Source: Nocardioides carbamazepini
Lineage (GTDB): Bacteria > Actinomycetota > Actinomycetes > Propionibacteriales > Nocardioidaceae
DNA: 64,000 bases
Reading direction: 5' to 3'
Assembly: GCF_024614185.1 (NCBI RefSeq)
Contig: NZ_JAHTLF010000024.1
Coordinates: forward strand, 165,745 to 229,744
In this document: one piece after another, positions 7,408-15,618 of the stretch
Layout of the letters: the number at the start of each line of letters is the position of its first letter
Numbering within the stretch: position 1 is the first letter of the stretch
Notes under the pieces: generated by a model
The model's database searches: none
What the model was told of the DNA's origin: nothing
The model's input: only the letters and a program-made list of their open reading frames with translations
Position numbers and translations under genes: made by a program

Positions 7408-7674
7408 CTACGCCGCGGCGTCCTTGCGCGGGCGGCCCCGGGGCCGCTTGCGTGGGATCACCACGCCGGCCAGGAACAGCTCGCCGCCCCAGACGCCCCA
7501 CGGCTCGCGCCGCTCCAGGGCGCCCGAGAGGCACATGCTCTGGACCGGGCAGTCCAGGCACAGCGCCTTCGCGGCCTCGACGTCCGACGGGGACTCTGCG
7601 AACCACAGCTCCGCGTCGTTCAGCCGGCACGGCAGCAGCTCGTCCAGCGTCGGCTCGAGAACACTGGTCGTCAT
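7408..7674 (-). CDS. whiB7: WhiB7 (WblC) redox-sensing transcriptional activator
   Basis: 88 aa. WhiB7 binds the sigma-A subunit and activates intrinsic antibiotic-resistance genes and itself. Seen: four cluster-binding Cys at 16, 39, 42 and 48 (CLDC then C), the GVWGG turn at 60-64, and a C-terminal AT-hook RPRGRPRK (77-84), which distinguishes WhiB7 from other WhiB proteins. A GAGGAGG ribosome site lies about 10 nt before the ATG. A roughly 510-nt leader with its own ORF and a terminator precedes it. uvrD2 lies upstream on the same strand, as in M. tuberculosis. Confidence 0.95.
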   Translation of the reverse strand: MTTSVLEPTLDELLPCRLNDAELWFAESPSDVEAAKALCLDCPVQSMCLSGALERREPWGVWGGELFLAGVVIPRKRPRGRPRKDAAA

Positions 7675-7764
7675 CTGCTTTTCACCTCCTCAGTTCTGAC
7701 CTGATCGCGTTGTCATTTCCGTGGGATCCGGTGGACTTCGCGGTTCTCGGTCTGAGAAGTACGA

Positions 7765-7801
7765 AGGCCGCGGATCCCGGTCTATTCGGGTTCCGCGGCC
7801 T
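7765..7801 (-). terminator. Attenuator hairpin in the whiB7 leader
   Basis: A 15-bp stem with one mismatch (7765-7779 with 7787-7801) lies between the leader ORF stop and whiB7. On the minus strand it is followed by CTTCGTACTTCTCAG, so U-rich but not a clean U-tract. Its 5' arm begins inside an alternative 8-bp helix formed with the 3' end of the leader ORF (7839-7846), a layout expected of transcriptional attenuation. Confidence 0.65.
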
Positions 7802-7825
7802 GGAGGCTGCCGAGCTGATCAGGTG

Positions 7826-8116
7826 TCAGATCGGTGGGCTCCAGGCGAGAAGACCCGGGACGTAGGCGGCATTGCTGCCACGGTGGTCCGTGCCGGTGAT
7901 GGCGCGCTCCCGCTTGGCGGCATCGGCAGCCACGGCGACGCACGACGCGCCGGCAAACGGCGCAAAGGCGGTCGGAACCGTGGCCGGACGCGCGGCAATG
8001 CCCTGGACCTCAAGGGTCGCGAGAGCAGAGGTGGCGCAGCCGAGGGTCGCGGACAGCGTGGGCTGCCAAGCGGACGTCATCACCGGGAAGACCGGGTTCA
8101 TCGTCGTGTTCTCCAT
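7826..8116 (-). CDS. whiB7 leader ORF (candidate uORF)
   Basis: 96 aa from ATG 8116, preceded by a near-perfect AAGGAGGTGG ribosome site. The protein starts MENTTMNPVFPVMTSAWQPT and is Ala/Thr-rich with no recognisable domain. It lies inside the predicted whiB7 leader, ending 151 nt before whiB7. In Mycobacterium and Streptomyces the whiB7/wblC leader also contains a translated upstream ORF whose translation controls termination; those are usually shorter. I infer a regulatory role rather than a functional product, though a real small protein cannot be excluded. Confidence 0.5.
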   Translation of the reverse strand: MENTTMNPVFPVMTSAWQPTLSATLGCATSALATLEVQGIAARPATVPTAFAPFAGASCVAVAADAAKRERAITGTDHRGSNAAYVPGLLAWSPPI

Positions 8117-8189
8117 GGGGCCACCTCCTTCGGTGCGTGCGGGCGCCAGCCGTGCCAGGGCTGTGATGCGCAGTGGAACTTGCCTGACG

Positions 8190-8232
8190 ACGGTAATGGC
8201 CCGTCGCCGGGACGCGCAAATCATTTATCGCG
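8190..8232 (-). promoter_or_regulatory. whiB7 promoter with AT-rich WhiB7-type element
   Basis: Minus strand: -35 TTGCGC (8214-8219), 18-nt spacer, -10 TACCGT (8190-8195). Immediately upstream of the -35 is an AT-rich stretch (GATAAATGATT, with AAAAAA just beyond). WhiB7-dependent promoters are known for an AT-rich block abutting the -35, which the WhiB7 AT-hook reads. This fits autoregulation. Predicted start of transcription is near 8183. Confidence 0.6.
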
Positions 8233-8273
8233 TTTTTTCGAGGTTTTTCTCAAACTCCGCGGTCGGCACCCCG

Positions 8274-10349
8274 TCAGCCGCCCTCGGAGACGAGTGCGAG
8301 GACCGCGTCGCCGTAGCGCTCGATCTTGTGGGGACCCACCCCGTTGACCTTCGCCAGGGCGGCCATCGAGGTCGGCTTGTGCTCGGCGATCAGCTCGAGA
8401 GTCGCGTCGGTGAAGACGACGTACGCCGGCAGCGGCTTGCCGTCCTCGCCGGCCTCCCGCGCGGTCTCGAGGCGCCAGGCCTTGAGCCGCTCGAACAGCG
8501 CCTCGTCGTAGCGCACGGGGTGGTGGGCGCAGCGCCCCCGCTTCTTCTCCGCGGCGGTCGACAGCGGCTGGAGGCAGTCGCGACAGCGTGCGACCTTGGT
8601 CCGGCCGCGGGTCTGCTGCGGCTGCTGGCCGGCCGGGAGCATCGGCACGATGAACCGGGAGGGCTGGCGTCGCGGCGCCTGTCCGGGGTTGCGGGCGGCC
8701 GACCACGAGACCGTCAGCTCGCGGCGGGCCCGGGTCACGCCGACGTAGAGCAGGCGCCGCTCCTCCTCGACCGCGTCGGGCCGGGCGCCGCCCTGCTCGG
8801 CGTAGACGATCGGCACGGTGCCGTCCTGGACCCCGCAGCAGAACACGGCGTCCCACTCCAGGCCCTTGGCCGCATGGAAGGTGGCCAGGGTGACGCCGTC
8901 GGCACTCGGCGCGTGCTGCTCGGTCGTGCGCCGGTCGAGCTCGTCGACGAAGGTCGTCACCGACGCCTCGATGCCGTGCTCGGTGGCGAACTCCTCGGCC
9001 TGGTCGGCCAGCGCCTGGAAGGACTCCCACCGGTCGCGGACCTGACCGCGGGAGGTCGGCGGCTCGGCCGTCCAGCCCATGCCGCCGAGGACGCCCTTGA
9101 CGACCTCGAGCCACGGGCTGCCGTCGCTCTCGCCCGACCGGGCGGCACCGCGCAGCCGGGTGACGGCCTCACGCACCTCGCGCCGCTCGAAGAACCGGGC
9201 CGCGCCCCGCACGATGTAGGGGATGCCGCGGTCGGCCAGGGCGTCCTCGAAGGTCTCGGACTGCGCGTTGATCCGGAACAGCACCGCCATCTCGCCGTAC
9301 GCCGTCCCCGCGCGCTGGAGCCGCAGGATCCGGTCGGCCACGCCGCGCGCCTCGGCCACCTCGTCGGGCTCTCCCACGAACCGCACCGCCGACCCGGCCT
9401 TCTGCTGCGAGCGCAGGTCCACGCCGGCGCTCGACGTCCCCGACAGCAGCGTGTTGGCGGTCGCGACCACCTCCGGCGTCGAGCGGTAGTTGCGCACCAG
9501 CTCGATCGACGTCGTGCCGTCGTAGCGCTTCGGGAAGTCGCGGAGGTAGGTCGCGTCGGCGCCGGCGAAGCTGTAGATCGTCTGGGCCGGGTCGCCGACC
9601 ACGCACAGCTCGTCACGACCGCCCAGCCACAGGTCGAGCAACGCCGACTGCAGGGGTGAGACGTCTTGGAACTCGTCGACGACGAACCACTTGTACTGTC
9701 GCCGCACCTGCGCCGCGACCCGCTCGTCGGAGGCCAGCACGCCCGCGGTCAGCAGCAGGACGTCCTCCATGTCCATCCGCCCCTGGTCACGCTTGACCTG
9801 CTCGTAGGCCGCGATCACCCGGCCGATCGTCTCCGGGGTCTGGTCCGCGACCGAGCGGCCCTTGGCCGGTGCGATCCGCGGGTAGTCGTCGGCGCCGACG
9901 TTGCTGACCTTGGCCCACTCGATCTCGGAGGCGAGGTCACGCAGCAGCGCCTGCTCGGCCCGCAGCCCCAGGTTGCGGCAGGCACCGGCCAGCATCGGGA
10001 TCTTGGACTCGGTCAGCATCGGCAGCTCGGTGCCGTGCACGTGGGGCCAGAAGTAGCGCAGCTGGCGCAGCGCGGCGCTGTGGAAGGTCCGGGCCTGCAC
10101 CCCTGGCGCACCGAGCTGGCGCAGCCGCTGCCGCAGCTCGCCGGCGGCCCGCGTGGTGAAGGTGACCGCCAGCACCTCGGTCGGCGCGTAGACCCCGCTC
10201 ATCACGCCGTGCGCGATCCGGTGGGTGATCGCCCGCGTCTTGCCCGTCCCCGCCCCCGCCAGCACGCACACCGGCCCGCGCAGCGTCTCCGCCACCTGCC
10301 GCTGCTCCGGGTCGAGCGCGGAGAGGAGTCGTTCGATGGACTCGGACAT
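8274..10349 (-). CDS. uvrD2: ATP-dependent DNA helicase UvrD2
   Basis: 691 aa, SF1A helicase. Seen: Walker A AGAGTGKT (31-38), VVDEFQDVSPLQ (motif II), GDPAQTIYSFAGA (motif III), TFHAAKGLEWDAVF (motif V) and VGVTRARREL (motif VI). After these come a cysteine cluster (CRDC, then GRC, near residue 585) and an HRDC domain (about 620-690). Cys cluster plus HRDC is the signature of mycobacterial UvrD2, an essential 3'-5' helicase there. Translation may start after AAGGAG within the divergent intergenic region shared with mycoredoxin. It lies upstream of whiB7 on the same strand. Confidence 0.92.
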   Translation of the reverse strand: MSESIERLLSALDPEQRQVAETLRGPVCVLAGAGTGKTRAITHRIAHGVMSGVYAPTEVLAVTFTTRAAGELRQRLRQLGAPGVQARTFHSAALRQLRYFWPHVHGTELPMLTESKIPMLAGACRNLGLRAEQALLRDLASEIEWAKVSNVGADDYPRIAPAKGRSVADQTPETIGRVIAAYEQVKRDQGRMDMEDVLLLTAGVLASDERVAAQVRRQYKWFVVDEFQDVSPLQSALLDLWLGGRDELCVVGDPAQTIYSFAGADATYLRDFPKRYDGTTSIELVRNYRSTPEVVATANTLLSGTSSAGVDLRSQQKAGSAVRFVGEPDEVAEARGVADRILRLQRAGTAYGEMAVLFRINAQSETFEDALADRGIPYIVRGAARFFERREVREAVTRLRGAARSGESDGSPWLEVVKGVLGGMGWTAEPPTSRGQVRDRWESFQALADQAEEFATEHGIEASVTTFVDELDRRTTEQHAPSADGVTLATFHAAKGLEWDAVFCCGVQDGTVPIVYAEQGGARPDAVEEERRLLYVGVTRARRELTVSWSAARNPGQAPRRQPSRFIVPMLPAGQQPQQTRGRTKVARCRDCLQPLSTAAEKKRGRCAHHPVRYDEALFERLKAWRLETAREAGEDGKPLPAYVVFTDATLELIAEHKPTSMAALAKVNGVGPHKIERYGDAVLALVSEGG

Positions 10350-10354
10350 GGCGG

Positions 10355-10381
10355 GGGAACATCTCCTTCACGGGCGTGGTT
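10355..10381 (+). promoter_or_regulatory. SigR/SigH-type promoter upstream of mycoredoxin
   Basis: GGGAAC at 10355-10360, exactly 18 nt, then GTT at 10379-10381. This matches the GGAAT/C-N18/19-GTT consensus of the thiol-oxidative-stress sigma factors SigR (Streptomyces) and SigH (Mycobacterium). Predicted transcription start is about 35 nt before the mycoredoxin ATG. Confidence 0.65.
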
Positions 10382-10422
10382 GGGTGGACGCACAGACCCT
10401 AGACGGCGGAGGCGACACAACG

Positions 10423-10680
10423 ATGAGCTCGTTCACGATGTACACCACTCCCTGGTGCGGCTACTGCAAGCGCCTCAAGAGCCAGCTCGACCGGGAGGGC
10501 ATCGCCTTCGACATCGTCGACATCGAGCAGCAGCCCGAGGCCGCCGCGATCGTCGAGTCCGCCAACAACGGCAACCAGACCGTGCCGACCCTCGTCTACA
10601 CCGACGGCACCGCGCAGACCAACCCGAGCGTCGCCCAGGTCAAGGCCAAGCTCGACGAGCTCCAGCAGATCGGGGCCTGA
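10423..10680 (+). CDS. mrx1: Mycoredoxin (glutaredoxin-like, Mrx1)
   Basis: 85 aa. Mycoredoxins reduce mycothiol-protein mixed disulfides in the cytoplasm. Seen: PWCGYC with the redox pair Cys12 and Cys15, TVPTLVY with the cis-Pro near residue 55, and a full-length thioredoxin fold. Start ATG 10423 follows a GGCGGAGG; Met at 10438 would shorten the first strand. The promoter upstream is SigR/SigH-like, in keeping with thiol stress. It is convergent with nudC; only two bases separate their stop codons. The order uvrD2-mrx1-nudC matches M. tuberculosis Rv3198c-Rv3199c. Confidence 0.93.
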   Translation: MSSFTMYTTPWCGYCKRLKSQLDREGIAFDIVDIEQQPEAAAIVESANNGNQTVPTLVYTDGTAQTNPSVAQVKAKLDELQQIGA

Positions 10681-10682
10681 CC

Positions 10683-11639
10683 TCACCAGCTGCCCGGAAG
10701 CGGCCCGCCGTACCAGTCCTCGACCAGCGAGCGGCTGATCGACACTCCTCCGGGCAGCACCAGGGTGCCGTCGGCGGCCTGGCGGCGCATCTCCTCGCGG
10801 GTGAACCAGCGCGCGTCCTCGACGTCGTCGTCGTCGAGCCGGATCTGCTCGGACACCGCCCGTCCGTGGAAGCCCAGCATCAGGCTCGACGGCAGCGGCC
10901 AGGGCTGGTTGCCGAAGTAGGTCACCTCACCGACGCCCACGCCGGTCTCCTCCAGCACCTCCCGGCGCACGGCGTCCTCCAGCGACTCCCCCGGCTCGCA
11001 GAACCCGGCCAGCGTCGAGAACCGGCCCTCGGGCCAGCTGTGGTTGCGCCCGAGCAGGCAGCGCTCGTCGGGCGCTCCCGGCTCCCCCGCCGCGATCAGC
11101 ATGATCACGGCCGGGTCCGAGCGCGGGAACTGCGGCTTGCCGCAGTCCACGCACACCAGCTCGTGCCCCGCCGCCCGCGGGACGAGCGATCCCCCGCAGC
11201 GGGGGCAGAAGCGGTGTGCCCAGTGCCATTCGGCCAGCCCGATCGCATGGAACACCAGCGGCGCGACACCCGGCCCGTCGCCCGGTCCGACGCGCCGCCC
11301 GTCGCGCTGGCCGTCGCCCTGGCCGGCACCGAGGAACGGGAGCAGCCCACGCAGCGGCAGCCACCGCTCCGGCTCGGCCGACGCGGCCTCGCCCGGCACG
11401 ATCACCGCCCACCAGGTCACCTCGCCGCGCGCCCCCAGCAGCACCCGTACGCCGTCCGGCGCGTCCGCGGTCGACATCCACTCGAGCCCGTCCGGTCCGG
11501 GGCGGACCCGGGTGCCGGCGATCACGAGCACCCGACCGGTCGGGTCGGCCCAGCGCTCCTCCAGCCATGCGGCGTCGCTGCGGAGCAGCCCGAGGCGGTC
11601 ATGGGGGTCGGCGACCAGCGAGAGGTGCGGGAACGTCAC
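10683..11639 (-). CDS. nudC: NADH pyrophosphatase NudC
   Basis: 318 aa. NudC hydrolyses NAD(H) to NMN(H) and AMP and can remove NAD caps from RNA. Seen: a zinc ribbon (CPRCGG, then CVDCGK), a Nudix box (GFCEPGESLEDAVRREVLEE) and, downstream, NQPWPLPSS, the variant of the SQPWPFPxS motif that is diagnostic for NADH pyrophosphatases. GTG start at 11639 lies 6 nt after a minus-strand TAGGCT (11646-11651), so leaderless, sharing a 29-nt divergent promoter with the OsmC gene. Confidence 0.93.
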   Translation of the reverse strand: MTFPHLSLVADPHDRLGLLRSDAAWLEERWADPTGRVLVIAGTRVRPGPDGLEWMSTADAPDGVRVLLGARGEVTWWAVIVPGEAASAEPERWLPLRGLLPFLGAGQGDGQRDGRRVGPGDGPGVAPLVFHAIGLAEWHWAHRFCPRCGGSLVPRAAGHELVCVDCGKPQFPRSDPAVIMLIAAGEPGAPDERCLLGRNHSWPEGRFSTLAGFCEPGESLEDAVRREVLEETGVGVGEVTYFGNQPWPLPSSLMLGFHGRAVSEQIRLDDDDVEDARWFTREEMRRQAADGTLVLPGGVSISRSLVEDWYGGPLPGSW

Positions 11640-11645
11640 ACGCCG

Positions 11646-11663
11646 AGCCTAGGGGCCTAGGCT
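11646..11663. promoter_or_regulatory. Palindromic pair of -10 elements driving nudC and the OsmC gene
   Basis: AGCCTAGG-GG-CCTAGGCT is a perfect inverted repeat. Each arm supplies a TAGGCT -10: minus strand 11646-11651, 6 nt before the nudC GTG, and plus strand 11658-11663, 5 nt before the OsmC ATG. Both messages would be leaderless, and each -35 would lie in the other gene. Confidence 0.65.
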
Positions 11664-11668
11664 GAACC

Positions 11669-12172
11669 ATGGACGCCAGCACCCTGCGCGCCGCTCAGGC
11701 GCCCCTCAAGGAGCGGTACCGCACCGACCCGGCCGCCGCCCGGATCCCGGCCATCGCCGCGGGCGACTACCGCGATCCCGGCGTCACGGCGACCGTCGGC
11801 GGCTTCGCCGGCCTGGTCCGGGCCGGGCTGCACCCGGCCGCGGGGGGTGACGGCGAGGACGCCTGCTCGGCCGACCTCCTGCTGCAGGCCATCCTGGCGT
11901 GCGCCGGGGTCACGCTGCGCGCCGTGGCAACGGCGATGGGGGTCGAGATCCGCTCCGCGCGGCTCGCTGCCGACGGATGGTGGGACGCCCGCGGCACGCT
12001 CGCCATCGACCGGGACGCGCCGGTCGGCGTCCGGGACATCGTGGTCGTCATCGCCGTCGACACCGACGCCGACGACGCCGCGCTGGCCCGGCTCGCCACC
12101 GCGACCGAGCGCTACTGCGTGGTCGGCCAGAGTCTCGCCGAGCCCCCGGAGATCCGCGTCGTCCGGCTCTGA
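11669..12172 (+). CDS. OsmC/Ohr-family protein
   Basis: 167 aa. OsmC-family proteins reduce organic peroxides using two Cys, or serve related thiol chemistry. Seen: AGLVRAGLHPAAGG, then ADLLLQAILACAGVTLRAV with Cys78 in the helix position of the peroxidatic Cys, and ERYCVVGQSL near residue 148 at the place of the second Cys. Cys66 is extra. The fold assignment is good, but substrate and exact subfamily (OsmC, Ohr or the YhfA-like group) cannot be set. Leaderless start at 11669. The stop codon overlaps the first base of the palindromic element that follows. Confidence 0.82.
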   Translation: MDASTLRAAQAPLKERYRTDPAAARIPAIAAGDYRDPGVTATVGGFAGLVRAGLHPAAGGDGEDACSADLLLQAILACAGVTLRAVATAMGVEIRSARLAADGWWDARGTLAIDRDAPVGVRDIVVVIAVDTDADDAALARLATATERYCVVGQSLAEPPEIRVVRL

Positions 12173-12333
12173 GCCTCGATCCGTGGAAGGGCACCGTCGC
12201 GAGCGGCACCACAGGGGTGCGATGGCAAGGCGCAGCCGCGAGGGCAGTCCGGGTTGCACTGTTGAGCGGCTGCAACGCCGCCAGCGCGCCGCTGTGGTGT
12301 CGCGTAGCAGGTGGCCTTCCACGGATCGAGGCT
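12172..12333. repeat. MITE-like 162-bp element with 19-bp perfect terminal inverted repeats
   Basis: AGCCTCGATCCGTGGAAGG (12172-12190) is perfectly inverted at 12315-12333. The 124-nt interior is partly self-complementary (GCGGCACCACAG near 12210 against CTGTGGTGTCGC near 12294) and has no ORF. It fills the gap between the convergent OsmC and adnB genes. Size, terminal repeats and lack of coding capacity recall a miniature inverted-repeat element or a large REP-type palindrome. A direct target duplication is not obvious. Confidence 0.6.
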
Positions 12334-12351
12334 GAGCCCACCTGGCGACGC

Positions 12352-15300
12352 TCAACCGAGGAGCTTCTCCACCTCACCGCGGTCCGGCAGGTCGTCGTGG
12401 ACGACGAGCTCGCCGGTGCGGACGTAGAAGAAGCCCGCACGCACCCGATCGGGGTCGACGCCCTCGAGCTCGGCCCAGGCCAGCCGGTAGAGCGCGAGCT
12501 GGAACGGGTCGGCGTCGTGCCGGGTGCCCGTCTTCCAGTCGACGACCAGGAAGGTGCCGTCGGGCTCGGCGTAGACCGCGTCGATCCGGCCCCGGACGAC
12601 CTGGCGCCGGCCGTCGCCGCCGCCGAGGACGAGTGCGAAGGGCGCCTCGACCGCATGTGGCTCACGGCTGCCGAACGGCCCCTCCTCGAAGCGGGCGACC
12701 AGCTCCTTGAGGTCCGCCTCGTCATCGATCCCGGCGTCGGCGCGGCCCGCGAGCTCGTCGGGATCGAAGAGGCCCTGCTGGCCGAACCGCGCCTCGACCC
12801 AGGCGTGGAAGCGGGTCCCGAACCGCGCCGCGGGCGCGGGCGGGCGCGGCATCGGGCGCGCCAGGTCGCGGGCGAAGTCCTCCGGGTCGTCGCGCAGCCG
12901 GCCGAGGGCGGTGGCCGACAGCGACGACGGCAGCGGGACGACGATCTCGCTGCCCGCCCCCGACGCGAGGCGGGCCTCGGCGAGGAGCTGCTCGATCTCG
13001 GCGTCCCACTCGGCGACCCGCGCGGCGGTGACGATGTCGAGGTCCCGGTCGACGGCGGCGGGGTCGGCCGCGGCCACCCGCGCCGCCGCGTCGAGGCGCA
13101 GCCGCGCCTCCTCACCCAGACCGTCGACCGGCCAGGGCCGCGACGGATCCTCGGCGTCGTAGGGGTTGGCGGCGCCCTTCTCGGGGCGGGTGAGCCACGG
13201 CTCGGGCGGCATGCCCCACGACGTGAGGACCTCCCGGACCGCCTCCTGGAAGGCCGAGGGACCGTAGGGCGTCTTGCGCGGCCCCCACTGGTAGGAGGAC
13301 ACCGCGAGCCGGCGCGCGGCCCGGGTGAAGGCGACGTACCCGAGCCGGAGCTCCTCGTCGGCCTCGTGTGCCTTCGTCCGTCGCCGATAGTCGTCGAGCG
13401 CCGCCTTGTCGAACCCCTCGAGCTGCGGGAGGTCCCCGGCGTCGCCACGCAGCGGCGCCGGCAGCACCGCCGGGGACGACACCCACAGGGTCCGCCCCTG
13501 GGCGGACGGGAACCGCGACTCGCAGACCCCGACGCAGAACACCGTGCCCCACTCCAGGCCCTTGGAGCGGTGGACGGTGAGCAGCTTGACCGAGTCGGCC
13601 TCGGTCGGCGTCGCGACGTCGAGGCCGTTGCCCTGGTCGTCCTCGGCCGTGAGATAGGCGAGCAGGGCCGGCAGGGAGACGTCACCGTCGACCGCCTGGA
13701 AGTCGGCGACCGCCTTGACGAAGAGGTCGAGGTTGTCGCGGCGGGCCGCCGCAGCCGGGCTCACCGCGGAGGCGAGCTCGACGTCGGCGCCGGTGACGTC
13801 GATGATCCGCCGGACCAGGTCCAGCAGCGGCTCTCCCACCGAGGAGCGCAGCAGTCGCAGCTCGTCGCGGAGCAGCCCGAACCGCGACCGCGCCTCCGCG
13901 GAGTAGGCGGCCTCCCCCGGATCGGCGAGCGCGTCGTCGAGGCACGGGGTCTCGGCGGGGTCGATGCCGTCGGCGATCGCGACGAGCTGCTCGGCCACGG
14001 ACACCTGCTCGGCGGACCGGCCGCGACGACCGGCCAGGTCGCCGGCCCGCTGGCCGAGCAGCCGCAGGTCGCGCGGGCCGATCGCCCAGCGCGGGCCGGC
14101 CAGCAGGGTCAGCAGGGCGGCGTTGTCGGTCACATCGTGCAACAGCCGCAGCACCGCCACGATCTCGGCGATCTCGGGCAGCCGCAACAGCCCGGACAGG
14201 CCGACGATCTCGACCGGCACCCCGGCGCTGGTCAGCGCGTCGAAGACCAGCTCTGCATGCGCGTTGTCACGCGTGAGCACCCCGATGCCGGCCCAGTCAC
14301 CCGGCTCACCCCCGTGGGCGTCGCGCACCGCGTCGGCCAGCCAGGTCAGCTCGTCACGCTGCGTCTCGAACGTGCGCGCCTCCACGGCGCCGTCCGCGGC
14401 ACCGTCGGGAGCGCGCAGCCGGGCGACGCCTGCGCCACGCAGCTCCAGGGCGCCGTACAACGGCTCGGCGAGGTGACTGGCGACCGCGAGGATCCGCCGG
14501 TCGGAGCGCCGGTTGACGGTCAGCGCGTAGGTCGTGGGCGTGCCGTCGGTCGCCGGGAAGGTCTCGGCGAAGTTGAGGATGTTGGCGACCGACGCACCAC
14601 GCCAGCCGTAGATCGCCTGGTTGGGGTCACCGACCGCCGTCACCGCGTGCCCGAGCCCCGCGCCGGGATCGGGCCCGGAGAAGAGTCGGGACAGCATGAT
14701 CGCCTGGGCGACCGAGGTGTCCTGGTACTCGTCGAGCAGCACCACCTTGAACCGGCCGCGCTCGACCGCCCCGACCTCGGGGCGCTCGGCCGCGAGCCGG
14801 GCACCGAGCTCGATCTGGTCGGAGAAGTCCATCAGGCCCAGGTCGCGCTTCAGCCGCCGGTACGCCGCCACGAGCTGCAGCAGCTCGGCCCTCCGGTCGA
14901 TCGCGCTGATCGCCTTGTCGATGGCGTCGACGTAGGTCTTGCGCGCCTTGCCGGCCAGCTCCTCGTTGCGCGCCCGGTCGAACCCGCGCCGCGCCGCCGC
15001 GTCGTGGTCGAGCACCCGGTCGGGCGTGACCAGGTGCTCGCTCATCGCGGAGTCGAGGGCGAGCAGGTTCTGGATCGCGGTCTCAGGATGGTCGGTGAGC
15101 AGGTCGATCTGGCCGGTGAACCGGTCGACCGCCCGCGCGCCGAGCTGGTAGCGCGCGGCGTCGGTGATCACCCGGGTGTCGGGCTCGTGCCCGATCCGCA
15201 GGCCGTGGTCGGTGAGCAGGCCGGAGGCGTAGGCGTTGTAGGTCGCGACGGTCGGCTCCAGCACCTCGTCGGCCTCGCCGTCGAGGTCCACGGGGCCGCC

Positions 15301-15618
15301 GACCGGGTCCAGGGCGCCGGCGTCGCGCAGCGCCGTGCGGATCCGCTGCCGGAGCTCGGCGGCGGCCTTGGTCGTGAAGGTCAGGCCGAGCACCTCCTCG
15401 GGACGGACCTGACCGGTCAGCACGAGGTAGACCACCCGGGCCGCCATCAGCGTGGTCTTGCCCGACCCGGCGCCGGCGATCACGACGGCGGGACGCAGCG
15501 GCGCGCTGATCGCGGCCCACTGCTCGTCGCTCGGCGGGAACGGCGCCTTCATCGCACGCTGCAGGTCGGCGGGCGTCTCGATCGCCATCGGGATCCGGGC
15601 GGCCGTCACGGCGTTCAC
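12352..15618 (-). CDS. adnB: AdnB subunit of the AdnAB helicase-nuclease
   Basis: 1088 aa. AdnAB is the actinobacterial double-strand-break end-resection motor-nuclease, the functional counterpart of RecBCD/AddAB. Seen: Walker A GAGSGKTT (49-56), VVLLDEYQDTSVAQ, GDPNQAIYGWRGAS, VHRSKGLEWGTVF and VAFTRAARRL, i.e. a full SF1A motor. A C-terminal RecB-type nuclease follows, with GRIDAVYAEPDGTFLVVDWKTG core residues Asp and Lys (about 1010-1032). The GTG at 15618 overlaps the adnA stop (GTGA), implying coupled translation and 1:1 subunits. Downstream lies a MITE-like element. Confidence 0.92.
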   Translation of the reverse strand: MNAVTAARIPMAIETPADLQRAMKAPFPPSDEQWAAISAPLRPAVVIAGAGSGKTTLMAARVVYLVLTGQVRPEEVLGLTFTTKAAAELRQRIRTALRDAGALDPVGGPVDLDGEADEVLEPTVATYNAYASGLLTDHGLRIGHEPDTRVITDAARYQLGARAVDRFTGQIDLLTDHPETAIQNLLALDSAMSEHLVTPDRVLDHDAAARRGFDRARNEELAGKARKTYVDAIDKAISAIDRRAELLQLVAAYRRLKRDLGLMDFSDQIELGARLAAERPEVGAVERGRFKVVLLDEYQDTSVAQAIMLSRLFSGPDPGAGLGHAVTAVGDPNQAIYGWRGASVANILNFAETFPATDGTPTTYALTVNRRSDRRILAVASHLAEPLYGALELRGAGVARLRAPDGAADGAVEARTFETQRDELTWLADAVRDAHGGEPGDWAGIGVLTRDNAHAELVFDALTSAGVPVEIVGLSGLLRLPEIAEIVAVLRLLHDVTDNAALLTLLAGPRWAIGPRDLRLLGQRAGDLAGRRGRSAEQVSVAEQLVAIADGIDPAETPCLDDALADPGEAAYSAEARSRFGLLRDELRLLRSSVGEPLLDLVRRIIDVTGADVELASAVSPAAAARRDNLDLFVKAVADFQAVDGDVSLPALLAYLTAEDDQGNGLDVATPTEADSVKLLTVHRSKGLEWGTVFCVGVCESRFPSAQGRTLWVSSPAVLPAPLRGDAGDLPQLEGFDKAALDDYRRRTKAHEADEELRLGYVAFTRAARRLAVSSYQWGPRKTPYGPSAFQEAVREVLTSWGMPPEPWLTRPEKGAANPYDAEDPSRPWPVDGLGEEARLRLDAAARVAAADPAAVDRDLDIVTAARVAEWDAEIEQLLAEARLASGAGSEIVVPLPSSLSATALGRLRDDPEDFARDLARPMPRPPAPAARFGTRFHAWVEARFGQQGLFDPDELAGRADAGIDDEADLKELVARFEEGPFGSREPHAVEAPFALVLGGGDGRRQVVRGRIDAVYAEPDGTFLVVDWKTGTRHDADPFQLALYRLAWAELEGVDPDRVRAGFFYVRTGELVVHDDLPDRGEVEKLLG

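Noticed and set aside
7826..8224. Leader ORF starting at 8224 rather than 8116
   Set aside because: The longer version begins upstream of the predicted transcription start and lacks a ribosome site; ATG 8116 has AAGGAGGTGG.
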